NCBI RefSeq assembly: GCF_001421415.1 | Contig: NZ_LMKH01000007.1 | Coordinates: 1-48,256, forward strand | Direction: 5' to 3' | Length of the DNA: 48,256 nucleotides | Source: Sphingomonas sp. Leaf208 | GTDB lineage: Bacteria > Pseudomonadota > Alphaproteobacteria > Sphingomonadales > Sphingomonadaceae | Shown here: positions 6,970 to 15,943 of the stretch, piece by piece | How the letters are laid out: every line of letters begins with the position of its first letter | Position numbering within the stretch: the stretch's first letter is position 1 | The notes under the pieces: generated by a model | Told to the model about the DNA's origin: nothing | Database searches by the model: none | The model's input: only the letters and a program-made list of their open reading frames with translations | Program-made: the position numbers and the translations under genes

Positions 6970-8205
6970 TCACGCTGATCGCAGATAGCGTATTGCAGCC
7001 TCCAAAATGTTGCCGCCCATGAGGACAGGTACATCGGGTTCCAGTTCCCATCTGGGTTTATCCTGGACGTCGTAAACTGGCTCTGCTGAGTATTGCAGCG
7101 CCAGACCAGTGCGGTCGAGCCGTAACGGAAAGACCGCGGCACCTACCCGCATCATTGGCGTTCCTACGATAGCCGCACGCCCGAGACCACGCATGCCCAT
7201 GGGAAAGCCTTCCGCCATGCTGGCGCTCCACCGCGTTGTGAGGACAGCGACCTTGCCGGTGTAGGTAAAGGGGCCCTGCGGCTCGACGGTCTCTGTCCAG
7301 GCAGCACTCAGTCGGTTGCCGTCGCGCCTGCGCATGCGGGCATAGGGCATCGTCTCGGTGATAAAGCGCCCCATGATCGGGCGGGCGACCGCGGTGTCGC
7401 CGCCGCCATTCTGACGAACATCGATGATGAGTCCGGGTGCATTCCGGAAACTTGCCAGCGCCGCGTCGAAGGCCGTCACAACCGCATCGTCAGCAAAGCT
7501 GCGAACGACGATGCAACCAATGCCATGAGCTAACATCCGGCTCTCGACATTGGGGAGCGTAACAGGTTGCTTCACGCGAACGGGAACGACGTGTTCCGAA
7601 CCTGGAGTCGACCGCACCGTTAACGTCCTTGGCATGCCGCGCCGCCCCGATACCGCCACGTTAAGCGCAAACGCCGTTGCCGCTGGATCTGGACGGCTAA
7701 GACAGCGCGGTATTATGTCCGAGGCGATCTGCCCAATCGGCCGGCCGTCGATCGCAAGCACGCTCTGGCCAGGCGTGATGCCCGCATCCGCTGCGGGGGA
7801 CCCATCGCGAACGCTTGTGACAAACGCCGTACCATCGCGGTTGGGTTCGACCCACAGATCGAAATATGGCCCGCGCGCCGCGTCCGGTGCCGGATCATTC
7901 AAGTGGGTGTGCGCGTCGTACAGTTCGCCGATCACCCGGCCAACAATGCCGGCGAACGCTTCAGACGATTGGGCGGCAGCGGCGAGCGGGCGATACATCT
8001 GCCTTACTGCCCTCCAATCGGTGCGCTTCTCCCCGAAATAGCAGTAGCGCTCGTCCCGTGTCCGCCAGAGTTCGTCGAAGTCCTCGACATAGGTCACGTC
8101 ATGAGCCGGCTCGCCCGCCTGGGCTATACCCGGCGGGAATGCCGCAGCCGTACCCAGGGCAATACCAGCATGAAGCAGCGAGCGACGGGTCATGGGGTGG
8201 TGCAT
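6970..8205 (-). CDS. Exported S41-family peptidase with PDZ-like domain
   Basis: 411 residues. MTRRSLLHAGIALGTAAA is a Tat-type signal ending near AQAG. A tail-protease front domain precedes a PDZ-like segment (about 125-200, with SPAADAGITPGQSVLAIDG). The C-terminal S41 core shows LIIDVRQNGGGD and the nucleophile region TTRWSASMAEG. The lysine expected in CtpA-like dyads is not obvious (GTPMMRVGA at that place), so it may belong to the Ser-His-Glu type of S41 enzymes. The ATG at 8205 or one at 8193 could be used. Neither has a strong ribosome site. It sits downstream of the AraC gene on the same strand and probably degrades or processes periplasmic peptides. Confidence 0.85.
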   Translation of the reverse strand: MHHPMTRRSLLHAGIALGTAAAFPPGIAQAGEPAHDVTYVEDFDELWRTRDERYCYFGEKRTDWRAVRQMYRPLAAAAQSSEAFAGIVGRVIGELYDAHTHLNDPAPDAARGPYFDLWVEPNRDGTAFVTSVRDGSPAADAGITPGQSVLAIDGRPIGQIASDIIPRCLSRPDPAATAFALNVAVSGRRGMPRTLTVRSTPGSEHVVPVRVKQPVTLPNVESRMLAHGIGCIVVRSFADDAVVTAFDAALASFRNAPGLIIDVRQNGGGDTAVARPIMGRFITETMPYARMRRRDGNRLSAAWTETVEPQGPFTYTGKVAVLTTRWSASMAEGFPMGMRGLGRAAIVGTPMMRVGAAVFPLRLDRTGLALQYSAEPVYDVQDKPRWELEPDVPVLMGGNILEAAIRYLRSA

Positions 8206-8297
8206 GTGATCGGCTTTCGCTAGTGGTCTTCCATGCGGTTAGCCGAAAGAAATCTCGCCGCCTTGAACGATATTGCTGTCGCGCGAACGGTGCGAGC

Positions 8298-9108
8298 TTA
8301 CCTGTTTGCGTAGCGTGCCGGCGATACACCGACGATACGCTGGAATTGCCGTGTGAGATGGCTTTGATCGGCATAGCCAACATCAAGCGCAACCTCCGCG
8401 ATTGGCTGACCTGCCAACAGCAGGCGTCGTGCTGCGACGATGCGGCACTGATTGCGGTACGCAAGGGGGGGTGATCCCGACTGCCTTGCGGAAGCTACGC
8501 GCAAGATGGAAGACGCTGATCCCGGATACGGTCGAGAGCGTGCCCAGCCCAAAGCCGTCGGCGAAGTGGGCGTCGATGTAGCTTCGAGCGCGCGCAACGG
8601 CATCGCTGAATACGCGGGTGTCATCCGACGATTGTTTCACCTGGTCGGCGAACAGGACCCCAGCCAGATCGGCGAGTGCGCTTTCCTGTTCCAATCGCCC
8701 CGCGTCGTCGCGACACAATAAAGTGTGCGCATCAGCAACGATGGAGTGAGACCGATCGCCAGCCAACACGGGGGAGTCAAACCGCGGCGCGTTCAGGCGC
8801 GCGGCGATGTAGGGACGTATCGCTTCGTCGGGGATGTACGCGACGCGATAGCGTAAGGTCTCACCTCCCGTCGTTCGGTTGGCATGCGGCTGGTCGGGAT
8901 GAAGACGCAGTACCTGACCTGCCTCGACGTTGTAGGTTCTGCCGCCAACAGCGAGGGCCTCACAGCCTGCCATGACCGCGCCGACTACCCATTCCGCATG
9001 GCTGTGCTCGGGAAACGCTCGCTCGTTATACTCGACGGATACGAGTTCGACGCCTGGTAGGTAGGAGGGGCGGGAGAAGTGGGCATCATTTCTTACTGGC
9101 TCACTCAT
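8298..9108 (-). pseudogene. AraC-family transcriptional regulator with a +1 frameshift
   Basis: The front part is a cupin-like effector domain (PEHSHAEWVVGAVMAG, HPDQPHANRT), followed by the first helix-turn-helix of an AraC DNA-binding domain (LGTLSTVSGISVFHLARSF, RKAVGITP). The frame then goes wrong in a run of seven C (minus strand; G run at 8465-8471). Removing one C restores LAYRNQCRIVAARRLLLAG, IAEVALDVGYADQSHLTRQF and VSPARYANR, ending at 8298 like normal AraC proteins. Either the gene is broken, or expression switches by slippage, or the base is a sequencing error. A regulator here would be the natural controller of the flanking hydrolase genes. Confidence 0.85.
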
Positions 9109-9160
9109 GTTAACGCGCCGCCTACCCAGAGCTGAACGCCGACCAGTCCAAGCAAGTATG

Positions 9161-9991
9161 TCATTGCGCCTTACCGATCCACCCGCGGCCAGATCCCAAA
9201 TCGAGCGTCAGGTCGCACCTGCCCATCAGTTGCATGCCGATATTGCCGTCCATGATCATATTCGGAAATACGCGTGCTTGCCCGGTAAATACTACGTCGC
9301 GCGTGATCGTCGCGCTAACCGGCTGAGCCGTCCGAATGTCCGTGCGTAAGCCCAGGAGCGGCGCGATCTGCGGCGACACGAAAATGGTTGGCCCTGCGTT
9401 GGCAGAGTCCAGTTCCATCCAGGCACGACCCCGGGGAGTGTTCACCCCGATGTTGACGTCGAGGGCGGCACCTTCTGCTCCCCGCACCAGCCGAACCGGC
9501 ACTTCGAGACCGGACTTCATACGCGCCGCGAGGGAGCCCGGTGTTTCGATCACGATCTGGCGACCAGCGAAGCGAATGGTGATGATACGGCCAGCGAAGA
9601 GGTCTAGTCCGATCGAGCCGTCCAGCCTGGCAGTGTCGGCATCGAGCTTGCCGAGATCGTAGACGATCGTTGTCGGTGCTGTGTAGGCATGGTTGCCCAT
9701 TTTAAAAGCAACGTCATCGCAGCGTGGTAGGTCCAGTCGCTCTCCTGTCATACGAAACGCCGTGACGTTGCCCCAAGGTTCGCAGCCAAGATCGCGGGCC
9801 AGGGCTGGCGTAATCATTGTCACCCCCTCGCCGGTGTCAAACAAGAAGGTCCGCTCGCGGCCGCCAACCGATGCCTGAACAGTGAACTGCTTACCTTGAA
9901 AAAGCTCGAGGCTTATCGTTTGTGGGCCGCGGTCTTGCGATGGTCCGGCGGGAAGGGCGGCGAGCAACGCGCCCATCATCAACATTTTCAC
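9161..9991 (-). CDS. Exported retropepsin-like aspartic protease with two DxG-type motifs
   Basis: About 276 residues with a signal peptide (MGALLAALPAGPS). The first half contains FLFDTGEGVTMITPALARDL, the classic retropepsin loop with catalytic Asp. The second half contains MELDSANAGPTIFVSP and then LLGLR, a second loop of the same kind. Retroviral-type proteases have one such loop and act as dimers, so this looks like a single chain holding both halves. Start: GTG at 9991 lies six bases after AAGGGG and is my choice. ATG at 9985 and ATG at 9997 are alternatives. It is paralogous to the next gene (10118-11047). Substrate unknown. Confidence 0.8.
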   Translation of the reverse strand: MKMLMMGALLAALPAGPSQDRGPQTISLELFQGKQFTVQASVGGRERTFLFDTGEGVTMITPALARDLGCEPWGNVTAFRMTGERLDLPRCDDVAFKMGNHAYTAPTTIVYDLGKLDADTARLDGSIGLDLFAGRIITIRFAGRQIVIETPGSLAARMKSGLEVPVRLVRGAEGAALDVNIGVNTPRGRAWMELDSANAGPTIFVSPQIAPLLGLRTDIRTAQPVSATITRDVVFTGQARVFPNMIMDGNIGMQLMGRCDLTLDLGSGRGWIGKAQ

Positions 9992-10117
9992 TAGCATCCC
10001 CTTTGTTCATTGGCTGGCCACCGACGCTACGGTCGAAAAACTCAGACGCCCGGATGTAGGCCGTCAAGTTCACGAGCGTGCTGCCCGTTGCGTTTTCGCC
10101 TGCGACTTTGATTTCCC

Positions 10118-11047
10118 TTACCCCACAGGCTTCACTGGCGGTGGGGTTCCCATGCCGGCGGGTGCTGCAACGGCACTGCGTTTGAGCCAAACCCGTCCTT
10201 GAGCGAGATCCATGGTGACCACCCAATCTTTGAGAAACGGCATGCCAAGGGATCCGTCGATCACGATGTCGGGGCTGAAGATCATCCCGGACGCTTCGAC
10301 ACTGGGGGCGATCTGAAAGCGGCCTTGTTGCGGCCCCTCGCCGGTAACTTTCTTCAAGCCAAGTAGAGGAAGAAGTTTTGGTGCAACCAGGATCGTGCCG
10401 CCATTGCCACTGTCCAGCTCAAGGCGCGCCGGTCCACGTTCGGTCGGGACGTCAATGAACACAGACAGCGCCAGGCCGCCAATCTCACGAGCCAAATGAG
10501 CAGGAAGCTCTACCGCGTTCGCCGTGCGCCCAGCCGCGCTTTCACGTGTTTCCAACGTGAGCTCGCGACCTGCGAAATCGATGGTTACAGTGCGTCCGGT
10601 GAATGCGTCGAGGGCAAGCAGACCATCGATCGGTGTGTCGGGAGACCCCACGTCCATGACGATTGCAACAGGGCTCAGTAGGGTTTGGTTCTTCCAGTGG
10701 ATTGCAACATTGTCGCATCGTGGGGCGGTGATCTTCGTGCCGGTCATATGAAACCCGGTGATTGATCCCCAAGGTTGGCAGTCTATCTCCTTTGCCAGCG
10801 CTGGTGAGATCACCGTCAGTCCGCCTGCAGTGTCGAGTTGAAAGAGTCGCTCCCGTCCGGCCACCTTCACTCGTGCCGCTACGCCTTTGCGGTAGCTTTC
10901 CAACGGTAGCCGAACCGGACTCGTTGGGGCAGCATTCGCTCCAGACGCCACACTAATGAGCAACGCAGCCACTAATAGCTTTTTCCAAAGAATGCCCCTT
11001 TTACCGTGGGATACCCGCCCATCGAAGTAATCGAATGGATGATGCAT
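10118..11047 (-). CDS. Exported retropepsin-like aspartic protease paralogue
   Basis: 309 residues. A hydrophobic signal (LLVAALLISVASGANA) begins about 20 residues in, after an unusual charged lead. The first loop reads FQLDTAGGLTVISPALAKEI and the second LELDSGNGGTILVAPKLLPL, so both aspartates are present. It shares the order and spacing of motifs (CQPWGSITGFHMTG against CEPWGNVTAFRMTG) with the upstream-numbered paralogue, indicating tandem duplication followed by divergence. The ATG at 11047 has no clear ribosome site. An AAAAGGGG site lies about 60 bases inside but faces no in-frame ATG, GTG or TTG, so the true start is doubtful. The gene is in line with a frameshifted S41 gene and a DUF5694 gene. 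Confidence 0.78.
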   Translation of the reverse strand: MHHPFDYFDGRVSHGKRGILWKKLLVAALLISVASGANAAPTSPVRLPLESYRKGVAARVKVAGRERLFQLDTAGGLTVISPALAKEIDCQPWGSITGFHMTGTKITAPRCDNVAIHWKNQTLLSPVAIVMDVGSPDTPIDGLLALDAFTGRTVTIDFAGRELTLETRESAAGRTANAVELPAHLAREIGGLALSVFIDVPTERGPARLELDSGNGGTILVAPKLLPLLGLKKVTGEGPQQGRFQIAPSVEASGMIFSPDIVIDGSLGMPFLKDWVVTMDLAQGRVWLKRSAVAAPAGMGTPPPVKPVG

Positions 11048-11061
11048 TTTACTATTTAAGG

Positions 11062-12508
11062 CTAAAGAGCAGTGATCCAGCGCTCGAGCTGATCGGTATT
11101 GCGCATGTCGCCGGTGTAAGCATGTACCGGCCTGGCCGGGACGTTCGAACCGCGTTTTCTGCCGCGATACACCTTCATCGGAATGACGGCCCGGGCAAAC
11201 CCGCTAGGTAAAGCGACTTGCCGTACGTCCATATAGAGCGAGTCAGCGCTCGTCTCCTGCCCGACATGAACGCCACCTAACGCGGTCCATAGGTCGACCG
11301 CATCAAGGCATGCCGAGCCGCATCCCCAGTCCGTCAGCACGAACACACGCGCTTTCAGCGCGGGAGCAGCGCCAGTTGCCGCTGGCTTTGCTTCGTCGGC
11401 ATCGATTTCACGCCAGAGCGCCTGCCCGAGCGCGCGGGCAGATGTCATGCCCTTTGCTGTACGAGCAGCCCAGTCTTTCACCGCCTGCGAGACATCGGCG
11501 GAATTCTGCCAGGCGGTGCGATAGCCTTCGAGCGTGGCGATGTTTCCAGCCGAAGCGCGCCAGTCGACGCCTTCCGATCCTGATGGAAGCGCATTCACTG
11601 CAGCCTGGCCCCAGAGGATGGCCGCAATCTGATACGACCAGTCGGACGATCCACCGCCATTGCCTCGAAGGTCGAGCACGATGCGCGGCGCTGCTGCGAT
11701 CGCGATGGCGTCCTTCCTCATCGATTTGATGATTGGCGTTAGGGACTTGGTATCAGCGCTGTCGGGGTCGCCGTTGAAGCCGGGGAGCGAGAACCAGCGC
11801 GTGCCGTCAGCAAACGTTCGAGCCGCGAACTCCGGACGCGCCCGCGGTGCAGTAGCGGCAAAAACGTGCGTCGAAGTCTGCATCAGGCAGATCGCGCCAG
11901 CTGAGCATCGCATCCTTTAGTTTGCCATCAACCTTGAAGCGGCAGCGGACGGGACGCTTGATGTAAGGGTTGGCGGCGTCAAGGAACAACCGACCACCAT
12001 TGGTCGATCGTTGGCTGATCAGTTCCCACCTGCCTCTAAAGGCGCCGACGTTGCGGGCAGCCAAGTGTTCGGCATCAATGCCATCGCAGCTTACGAGTAC
12101 TGCTCCGAGCGGTAGGGGAGCGTCATTCGCTCGGGTCATCACGACCTGACGTCCGGTGCCGTCAAAGCCGGTCAGGAAGCCGGGCCAGCGGATCGGCAGG
12201 GGGGCTGGCTGGTCAAGGTCTAGGGCGACATGTCCATCGTTGAAGCTCGCCACGTAACCGCGCATCGCCCACAGATATCCCGGGTAGTCTCCAACGGTTG
12301 CAGCCCGACGCAGGGCCAACGCCAGACTGGCATTATTGCGACGCGCAAAGCCGGGGTCGAGTTTGTTGTAGGGACCAGGGTGATTGTCGGCGATCTGGTC
12401 GTGATAAGCCTGGGCGTCTGCCCGCAAGGTCGCTGCCCAGTCGCCGGGCACGTTGGTCGCACCGATCAGCAGAACCGCCGCTGGTATGGCAAGGAGCGAC
12501 AGGTTCAT
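11062..12508 (-). pseudogene. Exported S41-family peptidase with a +1 frameshift
   Basis: The first part (start 12508) has a signal peptide and the helical front region of S41 enzymes, including YVASFNDGHVALDLD. The second part has the peptidase core: IVLDLRGNGGGSSDWSY and the nucleophile segment VLTDWGCGSACLDAVD. The two lie in different frames. The switch falls in a run of five T (minus strand; A run 11860-11864), and deleting one T joins DADFDAR to FAATAPRARPEF smoothly. So the gene is intact except for one base: a pseudogene or an assembly error. Its ATG overlaps the stop of the DUF5694 gene (ATGA at 12505-12508), implying coupled translation. Confidence 0.82.
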
Positions 12509-13341
12509 CTCGGCGCGGCCAGTTTGCTCGCTGCCTTCTCAAGATAGGGCCTGACATCAACCGAACTGTAGCCCGGCGTCGTCGAGGCGAAGTGTCGCAG
12601 CCAGTACCCGTGACCAGACCCATACACGACGAGGATGCGATCGCCTGGTTTGGCCAAGTTGATAAGCTTTGCGAAGATCTTCGCATTGCGCAGATACCAC
12701 ATGGCATTCAGATCTGCGCCAGGTTGCTCGTTACCGTCGCCAAGGCGGAGCAGGGAGTAGTATAAATCCTGTCCACCCATTGGCGTAGAGGGGTCGTTAT
12801 AGCGGATCAGCATCCGCGGTATGCTGGTGGTTGCCTGCTCAGCCTCAAACTTCTTGGCAGACGCCTGGACCGTCGCAAAGGCGGCGTCGAGATAGACCTG
12901 CTGCCCGTGAGCTTTTGCATAAGCTTCGACCCGGCCGATTGGGAAATAGTCCGGTTCACCCTTGTCGGGTTGCTCGTCGATACCTTGAACGGACCGAAGG
13001 CCGGCGCGAGCAGCGATGCGGTAGCCGATCTGGGTTGTCTCGTCCCGGTCGGTCTTGAGCATTTTTGGGTAAAACGTTGCGAAGTCCGTCACATCGTAGG
13101 TCGGGCCCGGGCGTTGCGCCTCGACCATGACCCGCGTCGGTTCAAACTCAGCGATGGCATCAGCCAGTGCTTCCAGTTCGCGCTGGCGCTGCGGCGTGGT
13201 GACATCGTCGACATGGGCATTCACCTTGTCACGACCAGGGTTGCCGAAATGATAGCTACCCAGCACCATCACTTGGACAGGTTGCTGTTGTGCAGCGGTC
13301 ACAGCAGGCGTTGCTGCCGCAGCGAGTATGGGTAGCAGCAT
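12505..13341 (-). CDS. DUF5694-type exported protein (TraB/ChaN-like fold)
   Basis: 278 residues with a signal peptide (MLLPILAAAATPAVTAA). The core starts VQVMVLGSYHFGNPGRD, continues with PTRVMVEAQ and GYRIAARAGLRSVQGID and ends with RILVVYGSGHGYWLRHF. This order of His- and Glu-bearing motifs is that of DUF5694 proteins, thought to be related to TraB/ChaN haem- or metal-binding hydrolases. The biochemical function is not known. The ATG at 13341 has a full AAGGAGG site upstream and is preferred over an earlier start at 13374. It is the first gene of a minus-strand run with the S41 and retropepsin genes and overlaps the S41 start by four bases. Confidence 0.75.
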   Translation of the reverse strand: MLLPILAAAATPAVTAAQQQPVQVMVLGSYHFGNPGRDKVNAHVDDVTTPQRQRELEALADAIAEFEPTRVMVEAQRPGPTYDVTDFATFYPKMLKTDRDETTQIGYRIAARAGLRSVQGIDEQPDKGEPDYFPIGRVEAYAKAHGQQVYLDAAFATVQASAKKFEAEQATTSIPRMLIRYNDPSTPMGGQDLYYSLLRLGDGNEQPGADLNAMWYLRNAKIFAKLINLAKPGDRILVVYGSGHGYWLRHFASTTPGYSSVDVRPYLEKAASKLAAPR

Positions 13342-13548
13342 GCAGGAGGCCTCCTTGGTGTGGTGCTCAAACAATACACGTCGAACGGCAGCTGTCTATC
13401 TGGATTTGCTGCATTGGACGCCGCTGTAGATGAGGTTGGTCCGAAAGCTGGCAACGACACCAGTCCCGGAATCGGTACGTTTGCGAGCAGGCCGAGTTAA
13501 TCATATCCCCTGTTGATCTCATGCCCTAACAATCCGCCAAGCCAGATT

Positions 13549-14613
13549 ATGATGGGGCGAGGGCAGTTGAGAAGACGTAGCTTCCTCATGGGTGCAGCGG
13601 GGGCCGCTTTATCAGGCGCTGTGCATGGAGCGGACGTCATACCTAATGGAGCGGTGGGCCTCACATGTTCGAAGGCGGGCGTATCGGGAATTATCTCGCA
13701 GGGCGAAGATGGCGCAATTCTCGATCCGTCGTTCCGTTGGCACATCGGTTCCAATACCAAGGCAATGACAGCCGCCCTATACGCTCGCTTGGTCGATCGC
13801 GGACGGTGCCGATGGGGCGCAAGCGTACCTAGTCTCTTCCCGGCAATCGCATCGCATCCTGCTTGGGTCGACATACGTGTCGAGGAACTATTAAGTCATT
13901 CAGCAGGCCTAACCGATACCTTCGTTGACCCTCAGTGGTTGGATGCGAGGCGCGCCGATCCAAAATCTGCCAATGAACAACGGCGGGATCTGGTTGAGCG
14001 CGTTCTTAGCAGTGCTCCGCCGGAAAGGCGGGGTGTCTATCGCTACGGCAATCTGAACTACGTGATGGTGGGCGCAGCTATTGAAGAGGCGGTCAACGTT
14101 ACGTGGGAGGAGGCACTGCGGGGCGAAGTTTTCAGAGCTTTGCGTATTGCCGAAGCGGGGTTTGGGGCACCTCCTCGAACGGGGCCGTGGGGGCGGGAAG
14201 CTAATGGTGGCATATTGAAACCCATTGACCCGGCCCTTGGTGAGGCTGACAATCCGGCGGTACTATGGCCATCCGGCGGCGTACACATCAGCGCCTTGGG
14301 TTACGCGCAATTCCTGGCCAGTTATTTGGGCGGTGGGCCACCTTTTCTTCGTACAACGACGCTAAGGCACTTGCTTACTCCAGCCCAGCCGGATTTGGGC
14401 TATGCCGGGGGCTGGAGCCTTGACGGACCATCCGACTCTCCGGCCAGCAGACTAATGCACGATGGGTCGAACACCCTATGGTTTGCGAGTGCGATTATCG
14501 ACCGCAAGTCCGGTCATGGGTACGGGGCGCTTACCAACTGCGGCGGCGAACGTGGGGTCGCAATTACATCGCAGATCCTCGAACGCATCTCCCTCAGAAC
14601 ACCAAGCACCTAG
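13549..14613 (+). CDS. Exported serine hydrolase, beta-lactamase family (second copy)
   Basis: 354 residues. RRRSFLMGAAGAALSGAVHG is a Tat-type signal. Catalytic motifs are SNTK (Ser68, Lys71), YGNLNY (Tyr-Gly-Asn) and HDGSN (His-Asp-Gly), all intact. The family includes D-stereospecific peptidases and esterases. It is divergent from the DUF5694 gene. The start is uncertain: tandem ATGs at 13549 and 13552 have only a weak ribosome site, and an upstream TTG at 13513 is possible. The last 36 codons, together with 80 bases of downstream DNA, are duplicated at 3721-3908. Confidence 0.87.
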   Translation: MMGRGQLRRRSFLMGAAGAALSGAVHGADVIPNGAVGLTCSKAGVSGIISQGEDGAILDPSFRWHIGSNTKAMTAALYARLVDRGRCRWGASVPSLFPAIASHPAWVDIRVEELLSHSAGLTDTFVDPQWLDARRADPKSANEQRRDLVERVLSSAPPERRGVYRYGNLNYVMVGAAIEEAVNVTWEEALRGEVFRALRIAEAGFGAPPRTGPWGREANGGILKPIDPALGEADNPAVLWPSGGVHISALGYAQFLASYLGGGPPFLRTTTLRHLLTPAQPDLGYAGGWSLDGPSDSPASRLMHDGSNTLWFASAIIDRKSGHGYGALTNCGGERGVAITSQILERISLRTPST

Positions 14614-14693
14614 CCAGATCAAAGGGCGGGCCGATGAATGAGCGTCCGAAGATGGGAACCGTCTTAGTACCGTTGAATGGCGGCTTGTGGGTC
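14506..14693 (+). repeat. 188-bp direct repeat, copy 2 (native context)
   Basis: Contains the 3' end of the serine hydrolase gene, its stop and the 60-nt element. It is 185/188 identical to 3721-3908. Since the hydrolase gene is complete here, this is taken as the source copy. Confidence 0.9.
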
Positions 14694-14694
14694 G
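14635..14694 (+). repeat. 60-nt intergenic element, copy 3
   Basis: Begins TGAATGAGCG and ends TTGTGGGTCG. It lies 21 bases after the serine hydrolase stop and upstream of the lipoprotein hydrolase gene. Confidence 0.75.
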
Positions 14695-14828
14695 TTCCGA
14701 ACGAGGCGGTACCGACGGTTTCTCGAAGTATCGGACTGGACCGAGGTCGACGCGCTATCCTTCACCCCAAAAAAGTTGAGTAAATTCTAGGGAATTTGCG
14801 GGGTTGTAAGGCAAACCTGAGGGGCGAC

Positions 14829-15890
14829 ATGGTGGCGATGCGGTTTATCGTCCCTCTGCTCATCCTCCTCACCGGCTGCGAGGGACCTACCTCGTTAGCA
14901 GGTGCGGCTGTCCCAGGCGCGGTCGCTGGATCTGACACGAAGGGACTCGACGCCGCATCCATGCGTGACATGCAGGCAAGAGCCTCCGCGCTCCCGCGGC
15001 TTCGTTCGCTCCTCGTCCTTCGAGACGGACAGACGCTGACAGCACAGGTGTTCAATGGCGGTCCCCCGCTAGACCGGCCGGTCAACATCAAGTCGGCGTC
15101 GAAGTCAGTCATGTCGGCACTGATCGGTATTGCCATTCAACGCGGTGTCCTTGACAGCGTCGACCAGCCGGTGCTGCCGCTGCTCAAGCGTGACGCGCCC
15201 GCCGATCCTGACCCACGGCTAGCCAGGGTGACCATCGGCAACCTGCTGTCGATGCAGGCGGGGCTCGAACGCACCTCTGGCGAGAACTACGGCCGTTGGG
15301 TGTCCAGCCCCAACTGGATACGGTTCGCGCTGGCCCGCCCCTTCGTCGCTGATCCCGGTACGGCAATGCTGTACTCGACCGGTTCCACCCACCTGCTATC
15401 GGCGGCGCTTACACGGGCGAGCGGGCGAAGCACGCTCGCGAACGCGCGCGCATGGCTCGGTGAGCCGCTTGGAATCGCGATCCCGTCCTGGCCGGCTGAC
15501 CCGCAAGGCATCTACTTTGGCGGCAACGAGATGAGGCTTTCGCCGCGCGCACTCGCTCGTTTCGGCGAGCTTTATCGGCTAGGTGGTATGATCGATGGCC
15601 GGCGCGTTGTCCCGGCCAAGTGGATCGAGCAAAGCTGGACCTCGCGTGCCGTCTCGCCTTGGAGTGGGAAGGCGTACGGCTTCGGCTGGTTCCTGACCGA
15701 GATGAAGGGCCATCCAGTGCGGTTCGCCTGGGGCTACGGCGGACAGATGGTCTACGTCATCCCTGATCTACGGATGACGATCGTCATGACGTCGGACCCA
15801 AATGGCTCACGAGACACAGGGCACATCGACGCGCTGCATGGCATCGTCGAGAATGCGGTCGTTCCTGCTGCGGAGCGAGGTGCGTCGTGA
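14829..15890 (+). CDS. Serine hydrolase lipoprotein, beta-lactamase family (third copy)
   Basis: 353 residues. The front MVAMRFIVPLLILLTGCEGP is a lipoprotein signal with lipobox LTGC (Cys17), so the protein should be lipid-anchored, unlike the two soluble homologues nearby. Catalytic motifs are SASK near residue 90, YSTGS and, in place of His-x-Gly, a GYGGQM segment. C-terminal strands YGFGWFLTEM and RMTIVMTSDP are typical. ATG 14829 is chosen because GAGGGG lies five bases upstream; ATG 14838 is possible. It converges with the AEC transporter gene. Confidence 0.86.
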   Translation: MVAMRFIVPLLILLTGCEGPTSLAGAAVPGAVAGSDTKGLDAASMRDMQARASALPRLRSLLVLRDGQTLTAQVFNGGPPLDRPVNIKSASKSVMSALIGIAIQRGVLDSVDQPVLPLLKRDAPADPDPRLARVTIGNLLSMQAGLERTSGENYGRWVSSPNWIRFALARPFVADPGTAMLYSTGSTHLLSAALTRASGRSTLANARAWLGEPLGIAIPSWPADPQGIYFGGNEMRLSPRALARFGELYRLGGMIDGRRVVPAKWIEQSWTSRAVSPWSGKAYGFGWFLTEMKGHPVRFAWGYGGQMVYVIPDLRMTIVMTSDPNGSRDTGHIDALHGIVENAVVPAAERGAS

Positions 15891-15943
15891 GTTTTGCCTA
15901 GCTGCCATCGGCTGAGCGCGGAACCAGCACAGGGGAACCATGA

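Noticed and set aside
10000..10117. Possible small gene between the two retropepsin genes (minus-strand run EIKVAGENATGSTLVNLTAY)
   Set aside because: The stretch reads like protein and may be a remnant of a gene end, but there is no start codon of its own, no ribosome site and no family I recognise.
14634..14783. Small + strand frame of 49 codons after the second serine hydrolase
   Set aside because: Its first 20 codons are the 60-nt repeat element and the remainder has no recognisable features; treated as non-coding.
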